From Varibaculum cambriense (lineage in GTDB: Bacteria; Actinomycetota; Actinomycetes; Actinomycetales; Actinomycetaceae): a stretch of 64,000 bases of DNA. Location of the stretch: assembly GCF_002848005.1 (NCBI RefSeq), contig NZ_PKHX01000005.1, positions 124,001 to 188,000 on the forward strand, given 5' to 3'. Shown here in pieces: positions 17,266 through 26,534 of this stretch; within the stretch, counting starts at the first letter, position 1; every line of letters starts with the position of its first letter. The notes beneath the pieces are model-generated. The model was not told where the DNA came from and did no database searches. It worked only from the letters and a program-made list of their open reading frames with translations. The position numbers and the translations under genes were made by a program.

Positions 17266-18963
17266 ATGAGCGCCCCGATTGACCCCAGCACCACCCAGGC
17301 CTGGCAAGAGCTAACTAATCTTGCCGAATCGTTCCAGGCGGATCTCGCCGGTTGGTTTGAACAACAACCCGAGCGCGCCGAACAGCTCAGTTTTACTGCC
17401 GCTGGGTTGCGGGTTGATCTGTCAAAGAACTTGGTAACCGCCCCCGTATTGGAGGCACTGGCTCGCTTGGCCGCGCAAACCAAAGTCGAAGCTCACCGCG
17501 ATGCTATGTTCGCGGGGGAACATATTAATACCACCGAGGATCGCGCGGTACTCCATACCGCGCTGCGGCGTCCGCGGGAAGATAAACTCGAAGTTGATGG
17601 GCAGGATGTTTCTGCCGATGTAGCTGGCGTTTTAGAGCAAGTTTACGATTTTGCTGAAAGAATACGGGCAGGCAAATGGCTCGGGGTTACCGGAAAACCG
17701 ATTAGCACGGTAGTAAATATCGGGATCGGAGGCTCAGATTTGGGTCCCGCCATGGCCTACGAAGCGCTACTTCCCTATGTGAAACCGGGACTGCAGTGCC
17801 GTTTCGTATCGAATATTGATCCCACGGATCTTTGCGAAAAAGTGAAGGATCTAGATCCGGAAACCACCTTGTTTATCGTGGCTTCCAAAACTTTCACTAC
17901 CCTGGAAACTCTCACCAATGCCCGGGCGGCTCGCACCTGGCTGCTAGACCAGCTGGCTGCTCGCGGAATCTGGGAAGGCAAAGATAGCGCTGCGCAGCTG
18001 AGTGAACCGGACTCCCGCCAGGCAGTGTCTAAGCATTTCGTGGCAGTGTCTACCAATCTTAAGGCAGTAGCCGAATTCGGTATTGATCCGGATAATGCCT
18101 TTGGTTTTTGGAATTGGGTAGGAGGACGCTACTCGGTAGATTCCGCAGTCGGCACTGCGCTGGCCGTGGCCATTGGGAAAGAAGGATTCTCTGATTTCTT
18201 GGCCGGTATGCACGCTATGGATGAACATTTCCGGACGGCTCCACTCAGTGAGAACGTTCCCCTGCTGATGGGGCTAATCAACGTGTGGTACCGCAACTTC
18301 TTGCAGGCGCCCACCCACGCGGTCTTACCCTACTCCCAGTACCTGCATCGTTTCCCCGCCTACCTTCAGCAATTAACCATGGAATCCAATGGTAAAGCCG
18401 TGCGCTGGGACGGGGCAGCAGTAACCTACGATACCGGCGAAATTTTCTGGGGAGAGCCCGGCACTAACGGTCAGCATGCCTTCTATCAGCTGATTCACCA
18501 AGGCACCCAAATGATTCCTGCCGACTTTATTGCCTTCGCTAATCCTACTTGGCCGCTTAAAGATGGTGACAGCGATCAGCACGAGCTGTTCTTGGGTAAT
18601 TTCTTTGCTCAAACTCAGGCGCTTGCCTTTGGGAAGACCGCTGATCAGGTACGTGCCGAGGGTACCCCGGAACCCATCGTACCGGCTCGGGTTTTCCCCG
18701 GAAATAAGCCATCGACCTCAATCATGGCGTCGCGGCTAACCCCCTCGGTATTGGGACAGTTGATCGCCCTCTATGAACACATCACTTTCGTGCAAGGGGT
18801 CGTGTGGGGGATTAACAGCTTCGACCAATGGGGCGTGGAACTGGGCAAACAGCTCGCCAAAGCCCTAACGCCGGCAATCGCCGGTGACAAAGAGGTCTTG
18901 GAGCAGCAAGATCCTTCCACCAAAGCATTGATCAACTACTACCACGCCCATCGCGAAAACTAG
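17266..18963 (+). CDS. pgi: glucose-6-phosphate isomerase
   Basis: Interconverts glucose 6-phosphate and fructose 6-phosphate, one step before the phosphofructokinase encoded 27 bases upstream. 565 residues, the long bacterial form. Visible signatures are [11 protein letters not shown] near 152, the [12 protein letters not shown] substrate loop near 286, a catalytic-Glu region around [17 protein letters not shown], and [13 protein letters not shown] near the C-terminus. AACAGGAGAAA precedes the ATG. Co-transcription with the tandem PFK links isomerisation and committed phosphorylation under one promoter. The gene ends just before a palindromic element that can act as terminator. Confidence 0.97.
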   Translation: MSAPIDPSTTQAWQELTNLAESFQADLAGWFEQQPERAEQLSFTAAGLRVDLSKNLVTAPVLEALARLAAQTKVEAHRDAMFAGEHINTTEDRAVLHTALRRPREDKLEVDGQDVSADVAGVLEQVYDFAERIRAGKWLGVTGKPISTVVNIGIGGSDLGPAMAYEALLPYVKPGLQCRFVSNIDPTDLCEKVKDLDPETTLFIVASKTFTTLETLTNARAARTWLLDQLAARGIWEGKDSAAQLSEPDSRQAVSKHFVAVSTNLKAVAEFGIDPDNAFGFWNWVGGRYSVDSAVGTALAVAIGKEGFSDFLAGMHAMDEHFRTAPLSENVPLLMGLINVWYRNFLQAPTHAVLPYSQYLHRFPAYLQQLTMESNGKAVRWDGAAVTYDTGEIFWGEPGTNGQHAFYQLIHQGTQMIPADFIAFANPTWPLKDGDSDQHELFLGNFFAQTQALAFGKTADQVRAEGTPEPIVPARVFPGNKPSTSIMASRLTPSVLGQLIALYEHITFVQGVVWGINSFDQWGVELGKQLAKALTPAIAGDKEVLEQQDPSTKALINYYHAHREN

Positions 18964-18974
18964 CCTGTATTAAC

Positions 18975-19077
18975 GCGGGGGCTAGATTTTGTCCGAGTCG
19001 GCTAGGCGGGCGCAAAATTTGGAAAACGTCGCTACGTTTTCCAAATTTTTGGGCAGGAGGAAAAATCTAGCCCCCGC
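18975..19077. repeat. nested palindromic intergenic element
   Basis: Two perfect inverted repeats, one inside the other: an outer 16-bp pair GCGGGGGCTAGATTTT (18975-18990) / complement (19062-19077), and an inner 16-bp pair AAAATTTGGAAAACGT (19014-19029) / complement (19034-19049) with a CGCT loop and a T-run after it. A degenerate third copy of the outer arm follows at about 19130-19150 (GGAGGAAAAAACTAGCCCT). The inner hairpin can terminate pgi and, on the other strand, the deacetylase gene. The whole 239-base gap (18964-19202) is this element and its decayed duplicate; no gene is visible in it. Confidence 0.8.
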
Positions 19078-19202
19078 ATTTACCGCCGCACCAACCTATT
19101 CCTGGGAACGGCGATATATGTTTTCAAGCGGGAGGAAAAAACTAGCCCTTGCGCCAACCGTGAAGATCAGCCCCCGAGCGCTTTTACCGCACCAACTCTT
19201 GT

Positions 19203-20330
19203 TTAGAGGCTGGCGATGTAGCTTTGTAGGCTCTGCTCGCCGCTGACTCGTACCCGGGGATATTGGCGGAAATCGGCGCCGGGCTTTACTTTTCCGTATT
19301 TGGTGGTGAAGGCGGCTTTGATGTCTAGCTCTTTAACTGCTGCCAAGCCTTCCTCGGTAACATCTCCGAAAGGATAGGCGAAGGCATCTCGGCTTTTTAC
19401 CAGATCAATGGCTTTTGTGAGATCCGCCTTGATCTGATCCTTATTCAGCGCACTAATCAGTCCGCCGTGCCCAATATGTCCTCCCGGTTTATGCATATCC
19501 CAAGAGTGGGACTGGTAGTCAACATAGCGGCTGGGATTATTGCGGATCGTCTGCTGGCTGGCAGCAAGAGTTCCAATCAAAAAGGAAGTAGCCGGGATCT
19601 GATACTTGTCTAATAGCGCTCGCCCATGTTGCAAGAACCCGGGATCTCCATCATCAAAGGTGAGGATCACGCTTTTTGCTGGGAGGGCAATCTGGTTATC
19701 AGCCCAGGCCCTTAACTCAGAAAAGCTGGGGTGGTAAAAGTTATTAGTTTTTAGCCAGTTAAGTTGTTCTTCGAGTTTCGGGATCGAAATAAAATTATTA
19801 TTCAGCTGGTTGGGCGGATTTTGGGGGTCATAGACGTTGTGATACATCATCACCGGAACGCCGGTTTTAGCCCAGTCTCGGGAGTCGGGGTTAACTACTG
19901 CGATCTTCCGTTTCGTAGTTGCCTGAGCATTATTACTGGTACAGAGATACTCGATGGTGTATTCCCCAATTTTTTGGGTATCTACTTTGCCCGTTGCCTC
20001 CACTTTGTCTACCATCCCGGAACGGTCATCAATACAGTAGGCTCCGGATTCAATATAGGGATCGCCGCGCCGGACAATGGTATTCGCGTCCCCATGTAAT
20101 CCCACCGTCAGATGCGGGGAATCTACCGGTGACGAAGTAGGCGACTTGAAGCGTGGGAGTTCCTTTGTCGCGGTACTTTTTGCGGGTGCCCCCGCTTTCG
20201 GGGTACCCGAAAAGAAGGTAAACGCTAAAGCAGAAACGATGGCTACCGCCAGGAGTGATAGCAGAAATATTCCCACTCGTGTCCCCAGAGATCGTCGGGG
20301 ACGGGTGGTCGCGTGGCGAGGGCGAGGCAT
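19203..20330 (-). CDS. membrane-anchored polysaccharide deacetylase
   Basis: 375 residues: a basic N-terminus, one membrane helix (about 19-41), a Ser/Thr/Pro linker, an Ig-like module (about 80-150, ending TTKRKIAVV, similar to DUF5011 domains), then a NodB-type deacetylase domain (about 155-375). Metal-binding motifs are TFDDG near 222 (two Asp) and HSWDMH near 276, fitting the H-S-x3-H ligand pair. The family removes acetyl groups from peptidoglycan or surface glycans outside the cell, often giving lysozyme resistance. The start is 11 bases after the aldo/keto reductase stop, so the two are probably co-transcribed. Confidence 0.88.
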   Translation of the reverse strand: MPRPRHATTRPRRSLGTRVGIFLLSLLAVAIVSALAFTFFSGTPKAGAPAKSTATKELPRFKSPTSSPVDSPHLTVGLHGDANTIVRRGDPYIESGAYCIDDRSGMVDKVEATGKVDTQKIGEYTIEYLCTSNNAQATTKRKIAVVNPDSRDWAKTGVPVMMYHNVYDPQNPPNQLNNNFISIPKLEEQLNWLKTNNFYHPSFSELRAWADNQIALPAKSVILTFDDGDPGFLQHGRALLDKYQIPATSFLIGTLAASQQTIRNNPSRYVDYQSHSWDMHKPGGHIGHGGLISALNKDQIKADLTKAIDLVKSRDAFAYPFGDVTEEGLAAVKELDIKAAFTTKYGKVKPGADFRQYPRVRVSGEQSLQSYIASL

Positions 20331-20341
20331 GGCCGGGGTGC

Positions 20342-21190
20342 TTAGAGGCGATCCATGGTGTCGGGGTGAGAACCGGAGCGCCCGGCCTCGCCCATATCCA
20401 GGGAATCTAAATCCGCTTTAGCCTGTGCATCTAGCTGGAAATCAAAAATATCCAGGTTTTCTTTAATGCGTTCTGGGTGAACCGACTTGGGGAAGAGGAC
20501 GTCTCCGCGCTCAATACCCCAACGCAGTACTACCTGGGCAGGAGTTTTCCCTAGGCGCTTGGCCGCCGCCACTACTTTTTCTTCCCCTAAAACATTTCCA
20601 CGTGCCAGGGGCGACCAAGCTTCGGTCACAATGTGGTGGCGGTTATGGAATGCGCGCAGCTCATTATTGGAGAATTGGGGATGAATCTCTACCTGGTTGA
20701 CTGCCGGGGTGACCCCTGTCTCCGCAATTAATCGCTCCAGGTGATTGATCTGAAAGTTCGAGACCCCCACGGTACGTGCGGTTTTGTCATACTGGAACTC
20801 CAGGAGAGTGCGCCAGGTCTGCACGAAATCGCCACCGTAGAGAGTGGGAAGCGGCCAGTGAATCAAAAATAGATCCACATAGTCGGTGCGTAAATCTTCC
20901 AGGCTTTGCCGGAAAGATTTCCGGGCGTCCTCGGGGAGGTGCTTGTCGTTATTGAGTTTGGTGGTCAAGAAAATTTCGTCGCGGGGAATCCCGGACTCTT
21001 CAATGGCGCGTCCCACTTCCGCCTCGTTGTGGTACATTTGCGCGGTATCGATATGGCGAATCCCTAGATCCAGGGCATATTTCACCGCATCTACGCAATC
21101 TTCCGGGGCGATTTTGTAGGTTCCAAAACCGAATTGCGGAATCTGGTAACCGGTGGAAAGTCCCACACTGGGAATGGACAGGGCGCTCAT
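20342..21190 (-). CDS. aldo/keto reductase
   Basis: A 282-residue NADPH-dependent aldo/keto reductase of the AKR5-like bacterial group (2,5-diketo-D-gluconate reductase type). The catalytic tetrad is readable: Asp48 and Tyr53 in HIDTAQMYHNE, Lys78 in TTKLNN and His111 in LIHWPLP. The NADPH-binding FPKSVHPERIKENL segment is near residue 234. Substrate unknown. It is the first gene of a two-gene leftward unit with the deacetylase. The 243 bases upstream (21191-21433) contain a TGTTACC/GGTAACA inverted repeat (about 21228-21259) and no gene. Confidence 0.9.
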   Translation of the reverse strand: MSALSIPSVGLSTGYQIPQFGFGTYKIAPEDCVDAVKYALDLGIRHIDTAQMYHNEAEVGRAIEESGIPRDEIFLTTKLNNDKHLPEDARKSFRQSLEDLRTDYVDLFLIHWPLPTLYGGDFVQTWRTLLEFQYDKTARTVGVSNFQINHLERLIAETGVTPAVNQVEIHPQFSNNELRAFHNRHHIVTEAWSPLARGNVLGEEKVVAAAKRLGKTPAQVVLRWGIERGDVLFPKSVHPERIKENLDIFDFQLDAQAKADLDSLDMGEAGRSGSHPDTMDRL

Positions 21191-21433
21191 GTAATCATTC
21201 CTTAATTCTCGACTGCATTTGCCCCTATTGTTACCTGAGCGCCGCCCTCTTTGGGTAACATTGCTAGCTAACTCACGCTTTTGCCCGCACAGCTCCCCGG
21301 GGAAACCGAAAATAAAATGGTTCTACCAGCTGATATACGCTTTTATTGCGATAGTGTGTTTTATATTGCACCAGGATGAAAACCGGCTGGCGTCCTCGCG
21401 CCTGCGCGTGGGGTAGCTATCAGCGGGGGCTGA

Positions 21434-21862
21434 TTAGTCGGCGTAGCGGTAAACGTTAGTTTCGCGCTGTTTAAATCCGCAACGTCGATATAGGCGGTTG
21501 GCGGCTTCGCGCGAGGGGCGGGACGTGAGATCCACGGTTTTAGCCCCGACCTTTTTGGCGTGGCGTACTGCCGCCTCAACTAGTTTTTGTCCTGCTCCGT
21601 GTCCGCGGGCAGCTGAATCCACCACTACATCTTCGATCCAAGCCCGCTTTCCGGTGGGGATTTTGAAGGTTGCTAGAGAGAGCATCCCTAAAATTTTTCC
21701 CTCTTCGGAGCGGAAAACTAGCAGGTAAACTCCGTCTTGTTCGCAGAAGTCTTTGATCTGCTGGGGGGTTAGCTGCTTAGCGGACTGCGAAAGCTGGGGG
21801 ATGAGGCGAGAAAATGCCTCTACAAGTTCCTCGCTGAACTCTTCAACCAGTTCGACTGCCAT
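21434..21862 (-). CDS. GNAT family N-acetyltransferase
   Basis: A 142-residue single-domain GNAT acetyltransferase. The acetyl-CoA pyrophosphate loop is AARGHGAGQKL (R-x-x-G-x-G/A), followed by the typical VDLTSRPSREAANRLYRRCGF motif B. The substrate amine is unknown. The frame extends 60 bases upstream, but AAAGGAGAAATC directly before the ATG at 21862 marks the true start. It diverges from dnaK across a 401-base gap that holds the heat-shock promoter region. Confidence 0.88.
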   Translation of the reverse strand: MAVELVEEFSEELVEAFSRLIPQLSQSAKQLTPQQIKDFCEQDGVYLLVFRSEEGKILGMLSLATFKIPTGKRAWIEDVVVDSAARGHGAGQKLVEAAVRHAKKVGAKTVDLTSRPSREAANRLYRRCGFKQRETNVYRYAD

Positions 21863-22050
21863 GATTTCTCCTTTATCTTTGGGAAGGATCCTACCTAGAA
21901 AAGATATACGCTGAAAGCGCAATTTGGGAAGTAGCTTAACCCTAGCAGGCTTAATCCCGAGGATGGTTTAGTTCTAAGGGCGTTTTCTCAAGATAAAAGC
22001 CCAGTTTGGTGCCATTTTTTGGTTTTTTTGAAATTTTTTTTGGGAATGAG

Positions 22051-22076
22051 GGAATAAAAGCCAATCATTAAGAGTT
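22051..22076 (+). promoter_or_regulatory. SigH/SigR-like promoter candidate of dnaK
   Basis: GGAAT (22051-22055), an 18-base spacer, then GTT (22074-22076): the consensus spacing of SigR/SigH-type ECF promoters in actinobacteria. The GTT coincides with the first bases of the upstream HspR operator, so repressor binding would block this promoter. Confidence 0.45.
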
Positions 22077-22094
22077 GAGTTAAGTAGACTCAGG
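22074..22094. promoter_or_regulatory. HspR operator (HAIR 1) of dnaK operon
   Basis: GTTGAGT-N7-ACTCAGG, a near match to the HAIR consensus CTTGAGT-N7-ACTCAAG with the exact 21-base length. It lies 190 bases upstream of dnaK, ahead of the housekeeping-type -35 box. Confidence 0.85.
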
Positions 22095-22109
22095 TTTTCA
22101 GGTTACGGC

Positions 22110-22137
22110 TTGATAGTCCTTCAGGATTTGATAATCT
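22110..22137 (+). promoter_or_regulatory. housekeeping-type promoter of dnaK
   Basis: TTGATA (22110-22115), 16-base spacer, TAATCT (22132-22137). It lies between the two HspR operators, and the second operator overlaps the -10 box. A transcript from here would have a 5' leader of roughly 115-120 bases. Confidence 0.55.
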
Positions 22138-22156
22138 TGAGTGTGTGAGGCTCAAG
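22136..22156. promoter_or_regulatory. HspR operator (HAIR 2) of dnaK operon
   Basis: CTTGAGT-N7-GCTCAAG, differing from the HAIR consensus at one base of the right arm. It covers the end of the -10 box and the expected transcription start, a classical repression position. Confidence 0.9.
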
Positions 22157-22263
22157 GCTGATTGAATCTTAGCGGACATCGTCAAGATTGAAGTATCGGG
22201 CGTCAGCCGGCAGAGCCGAGAGCTAAAAAGACTAACTAAATACATTCTTAGGAAGGAAAGATT

Positions 22264-24138
22264 ATGGCACGTGCAGTAGGTATTGACTTGGGCACCACCA
22301 ACTCCGCGATTGCGGTTCTAGAAGGCGGGCAGCCCACTATTATCGCCAATGCGGAAGGCCAGCGCACCACCCCCTCGGTAGTGGCGTTCTCCAAGGCCGG
22401 GGAAGTTCTGGTGGGCGAAGTTGCCAAGCGGCAGGCGGTGACCAATGTGGATCGCACCATCGCCTCGGTGAAGCGCCACATGGGAGATAGCTCCTGGAAA
22501 GTAAAAATCGACGATAAAGAATACAATCCCCAGCAGATCAGCGCCTTTATTTTGGGCAAACTTAAGAAAGACGCCGAAGAATACTTGGGGGATTCGGTAC
22601 AGGACGCGGTAATCACCGTGCCGGCCTACTTTAACGATGCGCAGCGTCAGGCCACTAAAGATGCCGGTAAAATTGCGGGACTTAACGTGCTGCGCCTGGT
22701 AAACGAGCCGACTGCGGCCGCCCTGGCCTACGGCTTGGAAAAGAGTGAAAAGGACGAATCCATTCTGGTCTTCGACCTCGGCGGAGGTACTTTCGATGTT
22801 TCCTTGTTGGAGGTAATGAAGGATGAGGACGGCTTTTCTACTATCGAGGTGCGTGCCACTAACGGGGATAACCGCCTGGGTGGTGACGACTGGGATCAGC
22901 GGATTGTGGATTGGCTGATCGGTACGGTGAAAACTAATACCGGGGTGGATTTGTCGAACGACAAGATTGCGATCCAGCGTTTGCGTGATGCTGCGGAGCA
23001 GGCCAAGAAAGAACTGTCCTCGGCCACCTCCACTCAGATTTCCCTGCAGTACCTGTCAATGGCCGAGTCCGGTCCGGTCCACCTCGATGAGCGCCTCACT
23101 CGCGCCCACTTCGAAGAAATGACCCAGGATCTGCTAGAGCGCACCCGCAAGCCCTTCGAACAGGTAATCGCGGATGCCAAGATTCACGTATCCGATATTG
23201 ATCACGTGGTACTGGTGGGTGGCTCTACCCGGATGCCGGCAGTAGCCGATATGGTAAAGACCCTGACCGGTGGAAAAGAAGCCAATAAGTCGGTTAACCC
23301 CGATGAAGTGGTGGCTACCGGCGCCGCGCTGCAAACCGGAATTATCCAGGGAGACCGCAGTGACGTCCTCCTGATTGACGTGACTCCTTTGTCGCTAGGA
23401 ATTGAAACCAAGGGCGGAGTAATGACCACCCTGATCAAGCGCAATAGCGCGATTCCTACTAAGCATTCGGAGATCTTCTCCACTGCCGAAGATAACCAGG
23501 ATTCGGTGCTAATCCAGGTGTTCCAAGGCGAACGTACCTTTACCCGCGATAACAAGTCGCTAGGTACCTTCCAACTAACCGGGATTTTGCCGGCGCCGAT
23601 GGGGGTTCCCCGGATCGAGGTCACTTTCGATATCGACACCAACGGGATCGTGCACGTCTCGGCGAAGGATCAGAACACCAATAAGGAACAGTCAATGACT
23701 ATTTCTGGGGGTTCGGCGCTTTCCAAGGAAGAGATCGACCGCATGGTTAAAGAGGCGGAAGCCCACGCCGAAGAGGACGAGAAGCGGCGCGAAGAAGCCG
23801 ATTTGCGTAACGCGGCAGAACAGACGGTTTACTCGATCGAGAAACTGCTAAAAGATAACGCGGAGAAACTCCCTGAGGAGATCGCCAAAGAGGTACGCGA
23901 AGCCTCCGACAAGGTCAAGAAGGCTTTGGAGGGCGAGGATATCGAGGCCGTGAAGACTGCGATGGAAGAACTGAATACCAAGTCGCAGAAGATCGGGGAA
24001 ACCCTCTATGCGCAAACCCAGGCCGAAGCGGCGCAAAGTGAGGCAGCCTCGGGTGCCTCCGCTGAGGATGCCGGTGCCGGGGCAGAAGACGACGTAATCG
24101 ATGCGGAAGTTGTCGACGAAGAGGACGAAAAGAACTAG
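22264..24138 (+). CDS. dnaK: molecular chaperone DnaK (Hsp70)
   Basis: ATP-driven Hsp70 chaperone, 624 residues, the usual length. The ATPase domain begins with GIDLGTTNS and contains [15 protein letters not shown] near 143 and [13 protein letters not shown] near 167. The substrate-binding domain starts after the [14 protein letters not shown] linker region, and the C-terminal lid ends in an acidic tail ([12 protein letters not shown]). AGGAAGGAAA precedes the ATG. First gene of dnaK-grpE-dnaJ-hspR, controlled by two HspR operators. In actinobacteria DnaK itself acts as HspR co-repressor, closing a feedback loop. Confidence 0.99.
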   Translation: MARAVGIDLGTTNSAIAVLEGGQPTIIANAEGQRTTPSVVAFSKAGEVLVGEVAKRQAVTNVDRTIASVKRHMGDSSWKVKIDDKEYNPQQISAFILGKLKKDAEEYLGDSVQDAVITVPAYFNDAQRQATKDAGKIAGLNVLRLVNEPTAAALAYGLEKSEKDESILVFDLGGGTFDVSLLEVMKDEDGFSTIEVRATNGDNRLGGDDWDQRIVDWLIGTVKTNTGVDLSNDKIAIQRLRDAAEQAKKELSSATSTQISLQYLSMAESGPVHLDERLTRAHFEEMTQDLLERTRKPFEQVIADAKIHVSDIDHVVLVGGSTRMPAVADMVKTLTGGKEANKSVNPDEVVATGAALQTGIIQGDRSDVLLIDVTPLSLGIETKGGVMTTLIKRNSAIPTKHSEIFSTAEDNQDSVLIQVFQGERTFTRDNKSLGTFQLTGILPAPMGVPRIEVTFDIDTNGIVHVSAKDQNTNKEQSMTISGGSALSKEEIDRMVKEAEAHAEEDEKRREEADLRNAAEQTVYSIEKLLKDNAEKLPEEIAKEVREASDKVKKALEGEDIEAVKTAMEELNTKSQKIGETLYAQTQAEAAQSEAASGASAEDAGAGAEDDVIDAEVVDEEDEKN

Positions 24139-24153
24139 CTTTTCAGTTCCCAG

Positions 24154-24193
24154 CTGTCTGGGGCGCTCGCGAAAGTGAGCGCCCCACCGACAG
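24154..24193 (+). promoter_or_regulatory. hairpin at the grpE ribosome-binding site
   Basis: A 9-bp GC-rich stem GGGGCGCTC (24160-24168) / GAGCGCCCC (24177-24185), extended by CTGTC (24154-24158) / GACAG (24189-24193). The last two bases of the 3' arm are the first two of the AGGAGG ribosome-binding site of grpE (24192-24197). It may lower translation of grpE relative to dnaK, stabilise the dnaK message or attenuate transcription. There is no T-tract, so it is not a normal terminator. Confidence 0.6.
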
Positions 24194-24204
24194 GAGGTAA
24201 GAAT

Positions 24205-25023
24205 TTGGACGAGCACAATGGGAAACGGAGGATAAAGATCAAGGTGAAAGATCCATTGCATCCCACTTCGGAACCAGAGCCAGAAAAACAAGCGGACTCT
24301 TCCGCCTCACCGGCAGACCAACCGCCCGCAACTGAGGCGTCGGAGGCCACCGCAGGTAGCCAAGAAAAAAAGGCGGAAGATTTCCCGGCGGATGCCACTG
24401 CGGATTCGGCTCTCGCGGACAGCGAGAAACCGGAGGAAGCTGCAAAGGATGAAAACGCTGCTTTCGCCGATCTCGCTGCACGCCTGGGGGAAGATATCGC
24501 TGACGCCTCCGCTCCTGCCGAAGAGGCGGATAGCATGGCGGAGGAAAAGAAACAGGATCCGGAATCGGCTGCGGAAATTGACCAGCTGAAGACCCAAGTA
24601 GCGGAGCTAAAAGACCAGTTAGCGCGGGCAAGGGCGGAAACCTATAACTTGCAGCAGGAATACTCCGCATATGTTAAGCGCAGTAAGAACGATATGTCTG
24701 CCCACCATAGTGAGGGGCAGAAAGCGGTATTGCAGGTACTGCTAGGTGTCCTCGATGATGTGCAAGCAGCTCGCGATGCCGGGGATCTGAAAGGTCCCTT
24801 CGAAGCTATCGCTAAGAAACTGGAAAATACCCTGGAAACCAACTTTGGGTTGACGCGCTATGGCAGTGCTGGGGAAGAATTCGACCCCAACGTGCATGAA
24901 GCGCTGATGGCGCAAAGTGGTGGGGAGGGTGACCCCAGTATTGCCCAGGTGCTGCAGCCCGGATACAAAGTGGGCGAAAACGTGTTACGGGCAACGAAAG
25001 TAATAGTAAATAACCCAGATTAG
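24205..25023 (+). CDS. grpE: nucleotide exchange factor GrpE
   Basis: Releases ADP from DnaK. 272 residues from a TTG start chosen because AGGAGG lies seven bases before it (24192-24197); an in-frame GTG at 24175 would sit inside the hairpin and has no such site. Residues 1-120 are acidic, Pro/Ala/Glu-rich and probably disordered, unusually long for GrpE. The coiled-coil dimerisation helix begins near EIDQLKTQVAELKDQLA, and the beta-domain contains the conserved GAGEEFDPNVHEALM-type segment (here GSAGEEFDPNVHEALMAQ). Rare start codon plus leader hairpin suggest deliberately reduced output. Followed 21 bases later by dnaJ. Confidence 0.95.
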   Translation: MDEHNGKRRIKIKVKDPLHPTSEPEPEKQADSSASPADQPPATEASEATAGSQEKKAEDFPADATADSALADSEKPEEAAKDENAAFADLAARLGEDIADASAPAEEADSMAEEKKQDPESAAEIDQLKTQVAELKDQLARARAETYNLQQEYSAYVKRSKNDMSAHHSEGQKAVLQVLLGVLDDVQAARDAGDLKGPFEAIAKKLENTLETNFGLTRYGSAGEEFDPNVHEALMAQSGGEGDPSIAQVLQPGYKVGENVLRATKVIVNNPD

Positions 25024-25044
25024 GGATTAAGGAGGTGAGCATTC

Positions 25045-26052
25045 ATGGCCGGACAAGATTGGATAGGCAAAGATTTTTACGGCACTCTCGGGGTGTCCAA
25101 AAAAGCGGATCAGTCTGCCATTAAGAAGGCTTACCGGAAGCTGGCACGTAAATATCATCCCGATCAAAACCCGGGTGATAAAGCTGCCGAGGAAAAGTTT
25201 AAGGCGATCGGAGAGGCATACCAGGTACTGTCTGACCCGGAGCAAAAGCGACAATATGATGCTATTCGCGCGATGGCGGGCGGTGGTGCCCGTTTCAGCG
25301 CCGGCCCCGCTTCAGGTCGTGGTGGGGCCGGAGGCTTCGAAGACGTATTAGGCGCTATGTTTGGGGGCGGAACCGCTCCCGGGGCCGGCTCCGCTAGGAT
25401 CAACCTGGGAGAAGGCGACCTCGGCTCCATGTTTGGATCTCTGTTTTCGTCAGGAGGGCGAGCCAGTTATGGGGCGCCCGGTTCCTTTGGAGCGGGGTCA
25501 GGCGGTTTCCCCGGTGGCGGGAAAGGTCAAGATTTGGCCGCGGAAGTCACCCTAGATTTTCCCACCGCTATTGCCGGCAGCACCATGAAGCTGACGGTGG
25601 ATGGCAAGAGTATGACCGTGCGGATTCCCGGCAAGATCCGAGACGGTAAGAAACTGCGTCTGCGTGGTAAAGGACGCCCCGGACCAGCTGGAAATGGCGA
25701 CCTGGTAGTGACGGTGCACGTTACCCCCGATCCGGTGTATTCCTTCGATGGTAAGGCTCTGCAAATGCAGCTGCCGGTGACTGCGGCGGAGGCGCTGGCA
25801 GGTGCCACGGTGAAAGTGCCATTGCTGGGAGGGAAAACTGCAACTATTAAGATTCCTGCCGGGGCTGATTCTGGTACTAAACTGCGCCTGCGTGGGAAAG
25901 GACTAAATGGCTTGGACGTGGTGGCTACAGTACGGATAGTCAACCCGCGCAAGCCTTCTAGTCGGGTAGTTGATATTGCCCACCAGTTAGGGGAAGCGAT
26001 TCGGGCAGATCATCCCGGTTTCGATCCTCGTGCTGAGCTCGAGAGAAGCTAG
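25045..26052 (+). CDS. dnaJ: DnaJ-type co-chaperone without zinc finger
   Basis: 335-residue J-domain protein that stimulates DnaK ATPase and delivers substrates. The J domain is residues 10-73 with the HPD motif in [11 protein letters not shown] Gly/Ala/Phe-rich linker runs to about residue 160, then two beta-rich C-terminal substrate-binding domains follow. The four CxxCxGxG zinc motifs of type I DnaJ are missing; in fact the protein has no cysteine. It is therefore a type II (CbpA/DnaJ2-like) protein in the position where actinobacterial operons usually carry DnaJ1. Strong AAGGAGGTGAG before the ATG. The stop codon overlaps the hspR GTG by one base. Confidence 0.94.
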   Translation: MAGQDWIGKDFYGTLGVSKKADQSAIKKAYRKLARKYHPDQNPGDKAAEEKFKAIGEAYQVLSDPEQKRQYDAIRAMAGGGARFSAGPASGRGGAGGFEDVLGAMFGGGTAPGAGSARINLGEGDLGSMFGSLFSSGGRASYGAPGSFGAGSGGFPGGGKGQDLAAEVTLDFPTAIAGSTMKLTVDGKSMTVRIPGKIRDGKKLRLRGKGRPGPAGNGDLVVTVHVTPDPVYSFDGKALQMQLPVTAAEALAGATVKVPLLGGKTATIKIPAGADSGTKLRLRGKGLNGLDVVATVRIVNPRKPSSRVVDIAHQLGEAIRADHPGFDPRAELERS

Positions 26053-26495
26053 TGGCGGGATCAATGGAAACGCTCTATGTGATCTCGGTGGCCGCAGAAT
26101 TGGCGGGGATGCATCCGCAAACTCTGCGGCAATATGACCGCATCGGCCTGGTGATTCCGCAGCGCACCAAGGGGCGGGGGCGGCGTTATAGCACTGAAGA
26201 TATCGCTGAACTGCGAGAAATCCAGCGTCTTTCTCAAGAAGAAGGAATCAATCTAGCGGGAATTAAACGGGTGCTGGAGTTGCGGCGCGAGGCCGCTCGC
26301 TTAACTGCAGAAAATCAGCGTCTACGGCAGCGATTAGCTGTTTATGAACGCGGGCGTGGACGGGTGTTTTCAGCCGCGCCCACCGGTGAGGTATCTCCGC
26401 TTACTAAGTTTCCAGGCTCGCGCGTGGTGCGGGGGCAGGAACTCGTTCCCTACTTACCCGGGCAAATGATTATTTGGGGCGAAAATCGGGGCTAA
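26052..26495 (+). CDS. hspR: heat-shock repressor HspR (MerR family)
   Basis: 147-residue MerR-type repressor that binds HAIR sites and silences chaperone genes at normal temperature. The HTH and wing occupy about residues 8-75 (YVISVAAELAGMHPQTLRQY, then RYSTEDIAELREIQRLS), followed by a coiled-coil dimerisation helix (LELRREAARLTAENQRLRQR). The GTG at 26052 overlaps the dnaJ stop; an ATG at 26064 is an alternative. The window has at least four HAIR sites (hsp20, dnaK twice, clpB), all plausible targets, and hspR is itself in a repressed operon. Confidence 0.95.
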   Translation: MAGSMETLYVISVAAELAGMHPQTLRQYDRIGLVIPQRTKGRGRRYSTEDIAELREIQRLSQEEGINLAGIKRVLELRREAARLTAENQRLRQRLAVYERGRGRVFSAAPTGEVSPLTKFPGSRVVRGQELVPYLPGQMIIWGENRG

Positions 26496-26534
26496 CGCTT
26501 ACAATGGGGCTCAGGTTAATCAACGGGAGGAACT

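Noticed and set aside
18989..19246. An 85-residue plus-strand frame across the palindromic element after pgi.
   Set aside because: Its sequence is generated by the inverted repeats and it runs into the convergent deacetylase gene; not a plausible gene.
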